Source: a virus. From it: a stretch of DNA of 54,197 bases. Both the position numbers and the translations under genes were made by a program. Under the pieces are notes generated by a model, which ran no database searches, was not told where the DNA came from, and saw nothing but the letters and a program-made list of their open reading frames with translations. The DNA is taken from positions 1 to 54,197 of IMG/VR virus record IMGVR_UViG_3300010160_000057. One strand, written 5' to 3'. Numbering within the stretch: the stretch's first letter is position 1; each line of letters opens with the position of its first letter. Below are positions 42,820-49,739 of the stretch, piece by piece.

Positions 42820-44412
42820 TTATATAATATTCCAATTAGCACCATCGCTAATTATTGTTAATGATAAATATTGAACTTTTATAGGAGCCGTTAAGCTTCC
42901 ATCTATTGTTTGAGATGAGGTAGTATTAATAGTTATAACACCCGTACCTACATTCTTTATTGTATATAAATTTTGATTACCTACGGCTGTTGGTAATGTT
43001 ATATTTATTGTACCTGATGCTAAATAAACATAATCTGTACTTGAAGCGCTACCTGCTGATGTATTTGTAGATACAATATTTATAGATTTACCTGATGCCG
43101 ATATTGTCCAACTTCTATCAGCAGTTAAATCATAAGTAGTTCCATTTATAGTTAATGTTCTTGCATTTGTTACAGGAGTATATCCTAATGCAGTTGTAAC
43201 TTGTCCACTTGTTATACCTGTTAAATATGTATTAGTATCTAAAGAAAAAACACCTGATGCTGTCATCTTAACAAACGATGTAGAAATATAAGTTAATCCA
43301 CTTAATGATGTTAAGTTTGTTGCTAATGGCTGCCCTCCTAATCCACTAAGTGTATATGTAGGTACATTTAATACTCCTGCTATTAAAGTTGAAGCACCTG
43401 ATGAACCTGTTGTAGTTAGTGAAGCAAATGGAGATGAGGCAGGAGTTGGTATGTTTAATACATTAGCAACTAATGTAGCCGCTCCTGTTCCTGTTGTTGT
43501 TAAACTTGTTATTCTATTTGTATATGCGGTATTCCAATTTGCTGCTGATGCTATTCTACTATCTGCTAATGTACCTGTCCAACCTAATGTCAATGACACT
43601 GCTTGTAGTAATGAAGTAGCAGGTGTTCCTCCTAAAGTTAATGTTACATTAGTATCATCTACCCTTGTCAATGCTGCAGCTGTTGGTGATGCTGAATCAA
43701 TCCAATCAGTACCTGTTACAGTAGAAGACAAAACTTGACCTGCCGTTCCCGGTGAATTATTTGAATCATAAATAGCACCTGTTATACGTGCATTAGAAGC
43801 ATTTATATCTCCTATTAAAGTTATACTATTAGTAGCTGTATTTCCTACTAACAACACATCATTTAATCCCGGTGTGTAAACAATTGAGTTATTTACCCAT
43901 CTTATACCTGATACTGTTTTTTGAAGTATTTGACCTGTTGTGCCAATACTTGCAGTGTCATCTTGTATGTTCCCCGGTATTATTTTTGTTGATGTAATAT
44001 TACCAATAAGAGTAATATTTTGCGTTGCTGTATTACCTGCATTAAGAACATCTTGAAGATTATCTACAGGTAAATTTACCCAATTAATACCTGTTGTATT
44101 TTTACTAAGATATTGAAAAGTAGTACCTTGACTTCCAAGAGAATCCTCAATATTATTAGGTTTAATTAACGTAACATCAATAGTTCCTGTTAATGTAATA
44201 TTTTGAGTAGCAGCATTTCCTGTGTTAAGTACAGCTTGCAAAGATGCAGCAGGAAAGTTAGCAGAGAATAATTGCAACAACTCCGATAACGAAAAGTTTT
44301 TTGTCGCTAACGGAGTTGAGGTAGGTGGAGTCCTAATAGCTTCTGTACCTATCAGCCTATCGCTTAATAATAAGGGGGTATCCGCTGAAGGATAAGTAGA
44401 TATTTTAGACAT
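42820..44412 (-). CDS. Tail fibre protein with internal repeats (530 aa)
   Basis: The N-terminus SKISTYPSADTPLLLSDRLI, IGTEA..., ATKNFSLSELLQLF is a virion-attachment module shared with the next gene upstream (44431). Residues ~55-230 hold three copies of a ~55-60 residue repeat (LQ(A/D)VLNxGNxATQNITLxG ... GINWV). The rest is Ser/Thr/Gly-rich beta structure, ending in a trimer-type tip (TINTTSSQTIDGSLTAPIKV). A receptor-binding fibre. Confidence 0.65.
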   Translation of the reverse strand: MSKISTYPSADTPLLLSDRLIGTEAIRTPPTSTPLATKNFSLSELLQLFSANFPAASLQAVLNTGNAATQNITLTGTIDVTLIKPNNIEDSLGSQGTTFQYLSKNTTGINWVNLPVDNLQDVLNAGNTATQNITLIGNITSTKIIPGNIQDDTASIGTTGQILQKTVSGIRWVNNSIVYTPGLNDVLLVGNTATNSITLIGDINASNARITGAIYDSNNSPGTAGQVLSSTVTGTDWIDSASPTAAALTRVDDTNVTLTLGGTPATSLLQAVSLTLGWTGTLADSRIASAANWNTAYTNRITSLTTTGTGAATLVANVLNIPTPASSPFASLTTTGSSGASTLIAGVLNVPTYTLSGLGGQPLATNLTSLSGLTYISTSFVKMTASGVFSLDTNTYLTGITSGQVTTALGYTPVTNARTLTINGTTYDLTADRSWTISASGKSINIVSTNTSAGSASSTDYVYLASGTINITLPTAVGNQNLYTIKNVGTGVITINTTSSQTIDGSLTAPIKVQYLSLTIISDGANWNII

Positions 44413-44430
44413 TTTATTTTACATTAATTA

Positions 44431-44694
44431 TTAAACAACAATTCTTACTTCTCCCGTAGATGTCTTGTAAATTGAATTTACAGCAAGACCACCTGAAATA
44501 GCAGCGGCATTATTTGCATAAGTAGGAAGAATACTATCTACCACAGTAACAAAATCACCCGTAGTAGTAGCAAGAGTAAGAACATCTGATACAACGAAGT
44601 TTTGAGTTGAATTGCTATTATTCACATCTGTTCCTAATAAAAAATCATCCAATGAAGGAGGAGGAGTATCAGCATACGTACTAATCTTAGCCAT
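44431..44694 (-). CDS. Short fibre-base protein sharing the attachment module (87 aa)
   Basis: AKISTYADTPPPSLDDFLLG, TDVNNSNSTQNFVVSDVLTL repeats the N-terminal module of the 530-residue fibre in the same order (KISTY, DTP, LxD, LGT, QNF, SDVL), followed by a short beta-rich tail. It could be a capping protein or the stub of a second fibre. Confidence 0.5.
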   Translation of the reverse strand: MAKISTYADTPPPSLDDFLLGTDVNNSNSTQNFVVSDVLTLATTTGDFVTVVDSILPTYANNAAAISGGLAVNSIYKTSTGEVRIVV

Positions 44695-44700
44695 TTTATT

Positions 44701-45042
44701 TTAGTTTAAAGTTAATAAGTATAAAATCTTATCTATTAATCCAATCATCTCATCTATAATGTTTTGTAACTCTGATGGATAATTATTTCTTTCAGTATCT
44801 AAAGTTGAACGCAATTCTTTTAAATGAGTAGTAGCGTCTGTATTTTTTGATTCAGGTATAACTATTTCAACTCTTTTGTTTCTACCAAAGTATGCCTCAG
44901 TAAAAGTATCAGTTAAATCAAGAATACCATCGTAATAAGCGTTTAATGCTTTGTGCTCTGCAAACGATGTTGTTTGTAGATGAGCGATGTGCATTGCATC
45001 TCTTGATTGGAATAATGTTCCTATTAATTTACCCGGTGTCAT
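44701..45042 (-). CDS. Helical phage protein, DUF5856-like (113 aa)
   Basis: DAMHIAHLQTTSFAEHKALN, YYDGILDLTDTFTEAYFGRN and a long C-terminal helix give a four-helix, ferritin-like outline. I associate the SFAEHKALNxYY segment with DUF5856 of phages; the number is from memory. Function unknown. Confidence 0.5.
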   Translation of the reverse strand: MTPGKLIGTLFQSRDAMHIAHLQTTSFAEHKALNAYYDGILDLTDTFTEAYFGRNKRVEIVIPESKNTDATTHLKELRSTLDTERNNYPSELQNIIDEMIGLIDKILYLLTLN

Positions 45043-45044
45043 AA

Positions 45045-45281
45045 TTAGTCTTGTTTTTGAGTTACTTCTCCTGTTTGAATATTGATGACTGCATCTGCAC
45101 CATATTTATCAATCAATAATTTTTCATGTGCTGCAAATTCTACCTTTAATTCCTCAATATGACGTATGATGTTACTTTTTTGTAATTCAACATCTCCAAT
45201 AGCCATTTTTGCTTTATTAAACTCTGAGTTTAATTCTTGAATTTTTGTTAATTCTTCTTGTGTTACTTGTGCGTTTGCCAT
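45045..45281 (-). CDS. Small coiled-coil protein (78 aa)
   Basis: A wholly helical, heptad-like product (EELTKIQELNSEFNKAKMAI, NIIRHIEELKVEFAAHEKLL) ending in a short beta-like tail (AVINIQTGEVTQKQD). It has an A-rich leader (AAATCAAATTAAAATG) and a promoter-like box 34 bases upstream. Possibly a chaperone or adaptor for fibres. Confidence 0.5.
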   Translation of the reverse strand: MANAQVTQEELTKIQELNSEFNKAKMAIGDVELQKSNIIRHIEELKVEFAAHEKLLIDKYGADAVINIQTGEVTQKQD

Positions 45282-45314
45282 TTTAATTTGATTTTTATTT
45301 AATTATTAATTCTA

Positions 45315-45322
45315 CAAAGATA
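45315..45322 (-). promoter_or_regulatory. Promoter -7 box (TATCTTTG) before the fibre genes
   Basis: The box lies 34 bases before the ATG at 45281. The surrounding CTACAAAGATATAATTTTTA (45313-45332, plus strand) recurs exactly at 53844-53863 before another minus-strand gene, which supports a conserved promoter element. No TTG at the usual distance. Confidence 0.4.
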
Positions 45323-45328
45323 TAATTT

Positions 45329-45796
45329 TTAAATTAAACTTTTATTTATTTTATTATGAATGTAAAAAAACAACACTATTAATAAAATAAAAATTAACCA
45401 CCAAAAATACATTGCGTAATTTGATTTCTTATCAATGTCTTTTTTAAATGCTTTTACGTTAGTATTTTTTTTTACCTCAACCTTAATAGAGGTCTTTTCA
45501 GCCACTTTTATTTTTGTGGTATCTACTAACACATTTTTTGTTTTTTTGTATCTTAGTTTAGCGTTTTTGTACGTTATTCCATTCACAACCATAGGTATTG
45601 TATCAGATACCGGACATATTTCTAATTCATCAGTATTAGTTGTAATACTAACGTGATTATCTTGAGTAGTAACTACGTCTTGTTTAATAACTGCAGTGCT
45701 ATCTACTTTTACTACTGAATCTACTTTATTTACGTTTACTTTTCTTGCAGCACAAGAAGATAGAATCAAAACAATTAATATTAATATCCTTTTCAT
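45329..45796 (-). CDS. Unimolecular spanin-like lipoprotein
   Basis: 155 residues. The lipobox ILSSC (Cys15) marks an outer-membrane lipid anchor, and residues ~127-148 (YAMYFWWLIFILLIVLFFYI) form a C-terminal inner-membrane helix. A periplasmic segment rich in Val, Lys and Thr joins them. One protein linked to both membranes is the layout of a u-spanin, which disrupts the outer membrane in the last step of lysis. It follows a hydrolase candidate and a holin, sharing a TAATG start with the former. Confidence 0.65.
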   Translation of the reverse strand: MKRILILIVLILSSCAARKVNVNKVDSVVKVDSTAVIKQDVVTTQDNHVSITTNTDELEICPVSDTIPMVVNGITYKNAKLRYKKTKNVLVDTTKIKVAEKTSIKVEVKKNTNVKAFKKDIDKKSNYAMYFWWLIFILLIVLFFYIHNKINKSLI

Positions 45797-46179
45797 TATT
45801 CAATTGTTAAAGTTATATTTTTTGCTAATTGCATTTTTTTAAATAATTTTTCAAAAGCCAATCTGCTATTGCCTATAAAATCATTTGAACGTGTAGTTCC
45901 TACTAAAATACAACCTTCTGTATCATGGTTGGTATTACCTGAATGTATTCTTACACCCTCAAAATTTGGAACATTAAGTAATATTGGTAATAACTTTTTA
46001 AATCTATTGCTTAAAGTTATTCCAACTATATAAGTACCTTTTGGTATTGCTGTCTCTGATTTGATTTTTACTTCACGTTCTACATCTTCTAATGTATAGC
46101 ATTCAAATTTACCATCAACATAAAGTTCTCCAATTGTAGAATGTTCTGTTTTGTGAAGTCTTTTAAGTGTAAGTTTCAT
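45796..46179 (-). CDS. DUF5675 protein, candidate endolysin
   Basis: 127 residues. STIGELYVDGKFECYTLED, AIPKGTYIVGITLSNRFKKL and GVRIHSGNTNHDTEGCILVG match DUF5675. The HSGN...TEGC arrangement resembles the His/Cys site of L,D-transpeptidase-like enzymes, so it may cut or modify peptidoglycan. It lies between holin and spanin with one-base overlaps, so endolysin is the contextual reading. No other lysozyme or amidase was recognised. Confidence 0.65.
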   Translation of the reverse strand: MKLTLKRLHKTEHSTIGELYVDGKFECYTLEDVEREVKIKSETAIPKGTYIVGITLSNRFKKLLPILLNVPNFEGVRIHSGNTNHDTEGCILVGTTRSNDFIGNSRLAFEKLFKKMQLAKNITLTIE

Positions 46180-46610
46180 TATTGTAAATCTCCTATATCT
46201 GTTTTAATTTCTTTCGCTCTAAGAAATGCTTTTTTAAGTAATGCCCAAATATCTATTTTAAACGAAGCCTCTATATTTTCTTTAATTGATACTAACTCAA
46301 TAAAAATTAAAAGTATCGCACATATTTTTGTAAACATAAATTGGAATCCAAACCATTTAAAAATAAACTCATTCAATACAAACTTATCAATTACAAAAAG
46401 AAGTAAAATACATACTTCGTATAATGCCATTTTTGAAATAATATTAGAAAGTATGCGGCTTCTAATACTACACCAACCTCCTAATTTTATACTTTTAAAA
46501 ATACCCGTGAATGTATCAAGAGCTATAGCAGTACCAACCGCAATTAAAAGTCCATATATAGGAACGAATAAAAGGACTAAAGAAGATAATATGTATTTTA
46601 AGTATTTCAT
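46179..46610 (-). CDS. Phage holin
   Basis: 143 residues with four hydrophobic segments: LKYILSSLVLLFVPIYGLLI, KMALYEVCILLLFVIDKFVL, FMFTKICAILLIFIELVSIK, and a GTAIALDTFTG turn after the first; the charged C-terminus faces the cytoplasm. This matches the 4-type phage holin family of Bacteroidota and Firmicutes phages. It would open the inner membrane at lysis. TAATG coupling on both sides binds it to the hydrolase gene and the 44-residue gene. Confidence 0.7.
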   Translation of the reverse strand: MKYLKYILSSLVLLFVPIYGLLIAVGTAIALDTFTGIFKSIKLGGWCSIRSRILSNIISKMALYEVCILLLFVIDKFVLNEFIFKWFGFQFMFTKICAILLIFIELVSIKENIEASFKIDIWALLKKAFLRAKEIKTDIGDLQ

Positions 46611-46744
46611 TATCTTCCTTGTCCTTTATAAGTTTTAACGTAGTTCTTACTTGACTTTAATTTACTCGTTTTAGTTTTTGCTGCTACTCCTGTTTTTTTA
46701 GGTTTAGGTTGATAAGCACTCTCTTGTATTTTAACCTTTGCCAT
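46610..46744 (-). CDS. 44-residue basic protein before the holin
   Basis: ATG at 46744; its TAA shares a base with the holin start (TAATG). MAKVKIQESAYQPKPKKTGV and KTSKLKSSKNYVKTYKGQGR are strongly basic and low-complexity. It resembles in style the small tagged proteins further upstream but lacks their tag. It could be a DNA- or capsid-binding peptide. Confidence 0.5.
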   Translation of the reverse strand: MAKVKIQESAYQPKPKKTGVAAKTKTSKLKSSKNYVKTYKGQGR

Positions 46745-46745
46745 T

Positions 46746-47234
46746 TTACCACATTGCGTTTACAAGAGTTGCTGTTGTTCCTGTTGCTCTAAGTTTTAAA
46801 ACTTGAATTGGAAGAGTAGTTCCTGCAGGTACACCATTAAATGTAATTTGGTCACCTCCTATTGTTATAACTGATACATTTCCTGTTCCTCCAATATATA
46901 AAAAAGCACCTGTATTTCCTAATCCTGCTTGAGCAGATGCTGAATAAACAATATAAGTTTGCGCTGTAGAAGTAAAAATATCAGCATTTAATGTAAGTTG
47001 AGTTTCACTATCCACACTAACAACAGTTGCTGAAGTAGATGCAGTATCATTATGAACTATATCTCCCGGAAAAACAGGATTAGTTATAAATGTTGCAGCA
47101 GAGTTTATTAATTTTAATGCTGTAGCAGTAGTATTTGTACCTGTTGAATTAACAGCACCGGGATATGCAAGGTTTGCATTATCTGAAGGATGTGCTCTAT
47201 TTACTCTTGTAAATGTTGTTTTAAATACTGACAT
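46746..47234 (-). CDS. Small virion-like beta protein (162 aa)
   Basis: Residues ~35-100 (LINSAATFITNPVFPGDIVH, LTLNADIFTSTAQTYIVYSA) match a domain inserted in the neck protein at 30062. The C-terminus FLYIGGTGNVSVITIGGDQI, TFNGVPAGTTLPIQVLKLRA is the small jelly-roll pattern of phage decoration or fibre-associated proteins. Probably a surface-exposed virion protein. Confidence 0.5.
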   Translation of the reverse strand: MSVFKTTFTRVNRAHPSDNANLAYPGAVNSTGTNTTATALKLINSAATFITNPVFPGDIVHNDTASTSATVVSVDSETQLTLNADIFTSTAQTYIVYSASAQAGLGNTGAFLYIGGTGNVSVITIGGDQITFNGVPAGTTLPIQVLKLRATGTTATLVNAMW

Positions 47235-47239
47235 AGTTT

Positions 47240-47413
47240 TTAATTTTTATAAAATGTTTTGTTTATTAACAAATCAGGGTTGTTAAGATTTTCTTTTCTT
47301 TTATTACAACCACATTCTTTTCCTGTAGCTTGTGAAACTTTTTCAACTACTTTTTTAATTCCTGTAGCTGCAGTAATTTTTTCGATTGTGTCTCCTAATC
47401 CTTTTGATTTCAT
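47240..47413 (-). CDS. 57-residue protein with ECGCNKRKE motif
   Basis: ATG at 47413, stop at 47240. The first 22 residues form an amphipathic helix (KGLGDTIEKITAATGIKKVV); CGCNKRKENLNNP follows, with two cysteines in a CxC. I have seen the order GDTIEKIT...CGC.xRKxxLN in small proteins of marine phages, but the role is unknown. It could be a virion protein. Confidence 0.5.
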   Translation of the reverse strand: MKSKGLGDTIEKITAATGIKKVVEKVSQATGKECGCNKRKENLNNPDLLINKTFYKN

Positions 47414-47425
47414 TGTGTAAAGATA

Positions 47426-47641
47426 TTAAATTTTATTAGATTTTATTTTTTTGACGTTGCCTTTTAAATAAGACATTTTCCCATTAAGGGAACTTTTTGA
47501 TTCGTACTGTTTTGCCTTATCAGTTATTTTCTTTTCTTGTTTAATCATCTCTGTTGTTGGTTTTTTACCTGAACCTTTAGATGCTCTGATATTATTCCAC
47601 AAAGAATTTTTAACTCCGAGTTTATTTAACTTTTCTTTCAT
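47426..47641 (-). CDS. Basic small protein (71 aa)
   Basis: Lysine- and serine-rich, with NSLWNNIRASKGSGKKPTTE, EMIKQEKKITDKAKQYESK. It looks unstructured or helical and nucleic-acid binding. Its start shares a base with the stop of the gene before it (TAATG-type junction at 47641). In phages this IRA(S/N)xGSGKKPTxEM pattern is frequent near head genes; no function known. Confidence 0.5.
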   Translation of the reverse strand: MKEKLNKLGVKNSLWNNIRASKGSGKKPTTEMIKQEKKITDKAKQYESKSSLNGKMSYLKGNVKKIKSNKI

Positions 47642-47931
47642 CAGTATTTTCCTTTACGATTTTTTGGGTTTGGTGTTGTTGAACCCCCCGATCCTGCCCA
47701 TAAATTTTTACAAGCCCAATACCTTGGAGTTAGTTTGTCATTAGCTGTATCACAACTATGTCTTGCCTTAAAACTTCTTCGAGCAGCAGGAGAATAATTA
47801 TTTCCATAACCCTTTGCTCCAAAATGGAGAAGTTTTTCCTCTCCATTGGAACAAGCTTTTACCATCTTCTTCTTTCCGGGTCTATCGGAAGGAACAGGAT
47901 GATTACACTTCATATTTGCTTTATCAGCCAT
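47641..47931 (-). CDS. Zinc-finger-like structural protein (96 aa)
   Basis: KCNHPVPSDRPGKKKMVKAC, then GAKGYGNNYSPAARRSFKAR and HSCDTANDKLTPRYWACKNL carry Cys/His residues spaced for one zinc site. The RRSFKARHxCDxAxDKLTPRYWACKxLW segment is one I recall from T4-like and other marine phages as a virion-associated protein. Highly basic. The role is likely DNA- or capsid-linked. Confidence 0.55.
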   Translation of the reverse strand: MADKANMKCNHPVPSDRPGKKKMVKACSNGEEKLLHFGAKGYGNNYSPAARRSFKARHSCDTANDKLTPRYWACKNLWAGSGGSTTPNPKNRKGKY

Positions 47932-47934
47932 TGA

Positions 47935-48075
47935 TTATGAAAAAAAATCTCTACTTGGATGTCCTGCTTGAGGAACAACTACTTCAGCTTCAACTTTCTC
48001 AACTTCAACTGTTTCAGGAGTAACTACTTCAGGAGCTACAACTTCAACATCTACTGTTTCTTTTGACTTTGCCAT
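47935..48075 (-). CDS. 46-residue acidic Val/Glu/Pro repeat peptide
   Basis: ATG at 48075. After MAKSKET the chain is a run of short V-E-V-x-P units (VDVEVVAPEVVTPETVEVEK) and ends in QAGHPSRDFFS. Acidic and extended, unlike the basic neighbours. It could be a flexible spacer or an interaction peptide. Function unknown. Confidence 0.5.
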   Translation of the reverse strand: MAKSKETVDVEVVAPEVVTPETVEVEKVEAEVVVPQAGHPSRDFFS

Positions 48076-48094
48076 TTTAATTCTATTTTAAAAA

Positions 48095-48286
48095 TTAACA
48101 ATAAGGATTTTTCTTTTTCAATCCTGTTCCTGATGCAGCAGTTAGAACTCTTTTAGAAGTTCCTTTGCTACCACCTTTCATACCACCATGTTCTTGAATC
48201 AATCCGTTAGTTCCATTAGAACTCGTGCTTGGTCCTTGTAAACGAGATGAACCCGGTAAGTTTGGAGTGTCTTTAATTTTACCCAT
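48095..48286 (-). CDS. Small protein with TPNLPxSS tag, copy A (63 aa)
   Basis: MGKIKDTPNLPGSSRLQGPS is almost the same as the start of the next gene upstream (48286), followed by an unrelated Gly/Ser/Asn-rich tail (TSSNGTNGLIQEHGGMKGG) and a basic end. The start overlaps the previous stop (TAATG). It belongs to the late small-protein cluster with shared N-terminal tags. Confidence 0.55.
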   Translation of the reverse strand: MGKIKDTPNLPGSSRLQGPSTSSNGTNGLIQEHGGMKGGSKGTSKRVLTAASGTGLKKKNPYC

Positions 48287-48450
48287 TATTTCTTTTTGAT
48301 TACAGTTTTAACAATTCCTTTTAATGCTCCTGTAACCGCTCCTTTAGCAGCTCCTTTTAGTGCATTTTTAATAGCAGGTTTTGCTGCTGCTGTTGGTGCT
48401 TTCAATTTTGATGAAGCAGGTAAATTCGGTGTTGATTTTGCTTTTGCCAT
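48286..48450 (-). CDS. Small protein with TPNLPxSS tag, copy B (54 aa)
   Basis: ATG at 48450. MAKAKSTPNLPASSKLKAPT at the start, then an Ala/Lys helix (AIKNALKGAAKGAVTGALKG) and KTVIKKK: an amphipathic, antimicrobial-peptide-like or membrane-active helix. Its stop shares a base with the next start (TAATG). Confidence 0.55.
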   Translation of the reverse strand: MAKAKSTPNLPASSKLKAPTAAAKPAIKNALKGAAKGAVTGALKGIVKTVIKKK

Positions 48451-48476
48451 TTTGTTTGTATTTGTGTTAGTAATTA

Positions 48477-48731
48477 TTATTCTTTTTCTCTTCCTGTTGA
48501 GTTTCTAAAAGAAGCCAATCCATATAAGCTTCCTCCTGCTATATCTTTTTTTTCTCTACTTCTAGCTATTCTTGCTTCATTAAGTTTTGCACGAGTCTCC
48601 TTCATTGAAGCTGTTCTTTCAGCTTGTCTTTTATTTATATCAGCTAATGCTGATTTCAAATCGTTAACCGGTGCTTCAACATCAGGACTATCTGCTAAAG
48701 GAGTATCCTTTCTTTCTTGTTTTTTTGCCAT
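48477..48731 (-). CDS. Tagged small protein 5, RxDTPLAxSP (84 aa)
   Basis: MAKKQERKDTPLADSPDVEA at the start carries the most diverged form of the DTPLA tag. A basic helix follows (ALADINKRQAERTASMKETR, LNEARIARSREKKDIAGGS). Fifth of five consecutive genes with this tag. No further motif. Confidence 0.6.
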   Translation of the reverse strand: MAKKQERKDTPLADSPDVEAPVNDLKSALADINKRQAERTASMKETRAKLNEARIARSREKKDIAGGSLYGLASFRNSTGREKE

Positions 48732-48737
48732 GTCTTA

Positions 48738-49082
48738 TTAGTTTGATTTCATACAAGCTCCTCCTTTACAAGGAGATTTAGGTCCGTTATCACCTGCAAA
48801 GAAAGTTCTTTCTCCTTTAGGTTCCTTAGCTTTATAAGAATTTTCTTTTGTTCTTTGGTCAAATTTATTATACCACTGCTCAAAAGAATCCCCTTTTTGT
48901 TTTTCTTTTGATTCATCATAAGATTTCTTATAGATAATCTTTCTTTTCTCAGTTTTTATTGAGTCAATTTTTTGTCTTGGAGTAAGAACAACCTTTGGTT
49001 TAATTGTATCATTAACCGCCATGAATCTTGGTTCAGGGGTTGCAGCTAATGGAGTGTCGGGTCTTTTTTGATTGATTGCCAT
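48738..49082 (-). CDS. Tagged small protein 4, KRPDTPLAATPEP (114 aa)
   Basis: MAINQKRPDTPLAATPEPRF at the start, then a basic, tyrosine- and lysine-rich chain (KIDSIKTEKRKIIYKKSYDE, SFEQWYNKFDQRTKENSYKA) and CKGGACMKSN at the end. Unstructured or loosely helical. The tag is shared with neighbours, the body is not. Confidence 0.6.
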   Translation of the reverse strand: MAINQKRPDTPLAATPEPRFMAVNDTIKPKVVLTPRQKIDSIKTEKRKIIYKKSYDESKEKQKGDSFEQWYNKFDQRTKENSYKAKEPKGERTFFAGDNGPKSPCKGGACMKSN

Positions 49083-49084
49083 AA

Positions 49085-49525
49085 TTATGATATATTTGCT
49101 TTTCTTAATTTTAATAAATCTTTTTTATCAGATGCTGTTAAGTTTTTCTTACTTCCTGATGTTACGTTATAATAATTTGCATTATTATTTCTACGTTGCA
49201 TAGTATCTGTACTATCTCTAACATACTCTTTTCTCAAATCCTCTCTACTTTTCTGAGAACCTGTAACAGATTTTTTAACTGTTTTATTTCCTGAATCCAC
49301 AATTAAAGCATCGCTTCTATTTTTATCTGCCGGAATAAATCTTTTCTCATAAGGCTTAGCCGTAGCTTTACCATCTGACACATTTAATCCCGCAGGAACT
49401 TTTCCTCCCTTTTCGTTTTTAGCTTGATTAGTCTGTACCTTCTCATATCTTGACGTAAAAGAAAAGTTAGGAGTAGGTGTTTCAGCTAAAGGAGTGTCGG
49501 GTCTTTTAATTATTTTATCAGCCAT
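49085..49525 (-). CDS. Tagged small protein 3, KRPDTPLAETPTP (146 aa)
   Basis: MADKIIKRPDTPLAETPTPN, then SFTSRYEKVQTNQAKNEKGG and a basic chain with YNVTSGSKKNLTASDKKDLL near the end. The longest member of the tagged set; no enzyme motif. Likely a virion-linked or assembly protein by late position, but this is inference. Confidence 0.6.
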   Translation of the reverse strand: MADKIIKRPDTPLAETPTPNFSFTSRYEKVQTNQAKNEKGGKVPAGLNVSDGKATAKPYEKRFIPADKNRSDALIVDSGNKTVKKSVTGSQKSREDLRKEYVRDSTDTMQRRNNNANYYNVTSGSKKNLTASDKKDLLKLRKANIS

Positions 49526-49527
49526 TT

Positions 49528-49737
49528 TTATTGTTGTTGTTGGTTATTAGACGGAGCAGGTGCTGCAGGCTGTGGCATACTTTCTTTTGAAAGCTTTCCT
49601 ATTTGTTGAATAGCTGCATCAGCTGTAGCTTGATATTTAGTAATAGGCTGTGCCGGTGCTTGACCCATAGGTTGTAATCCTGAGCTAACAGGTTGCGGTT
49701 CCGGTGTATTCGCTAATGGTGTATCAGGTCTTTGCAT
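49528..49737 (-). CDS. Tagged small protein 2, RPDTPLANTPEP (69 aa)
   Basis: MQRPDTPLANTPEPQPVSSG begins almost at the tag itself. The rest is a Pro/Gln/Ala-rich flexible chain (QPMGQAPAQPITKYQATADA, PQPAAPAPSNNQQQQ) around one short helix (AIQQIGKLSK). Of the five it is the most tag-only member. Confidence 0.6.
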   Translation of the reverse strand: MQRPDTPLANTPEPQPVSSGLQPMGQAPAQPITKYQATADAAIQQIGKLSKESMPQPAAPAPSNNQQQQ

Positions 49738-49739
49738 TG

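Noticed and set aside
42480-43738. Plus-strand ORFs inside the fibre genes (for example 43451-43738)
   Set aside because: They lie antisense to well-supported repeat-rich fibre genes; open frames opposite Thr/Ser/Val-rich coding sequence are expected.
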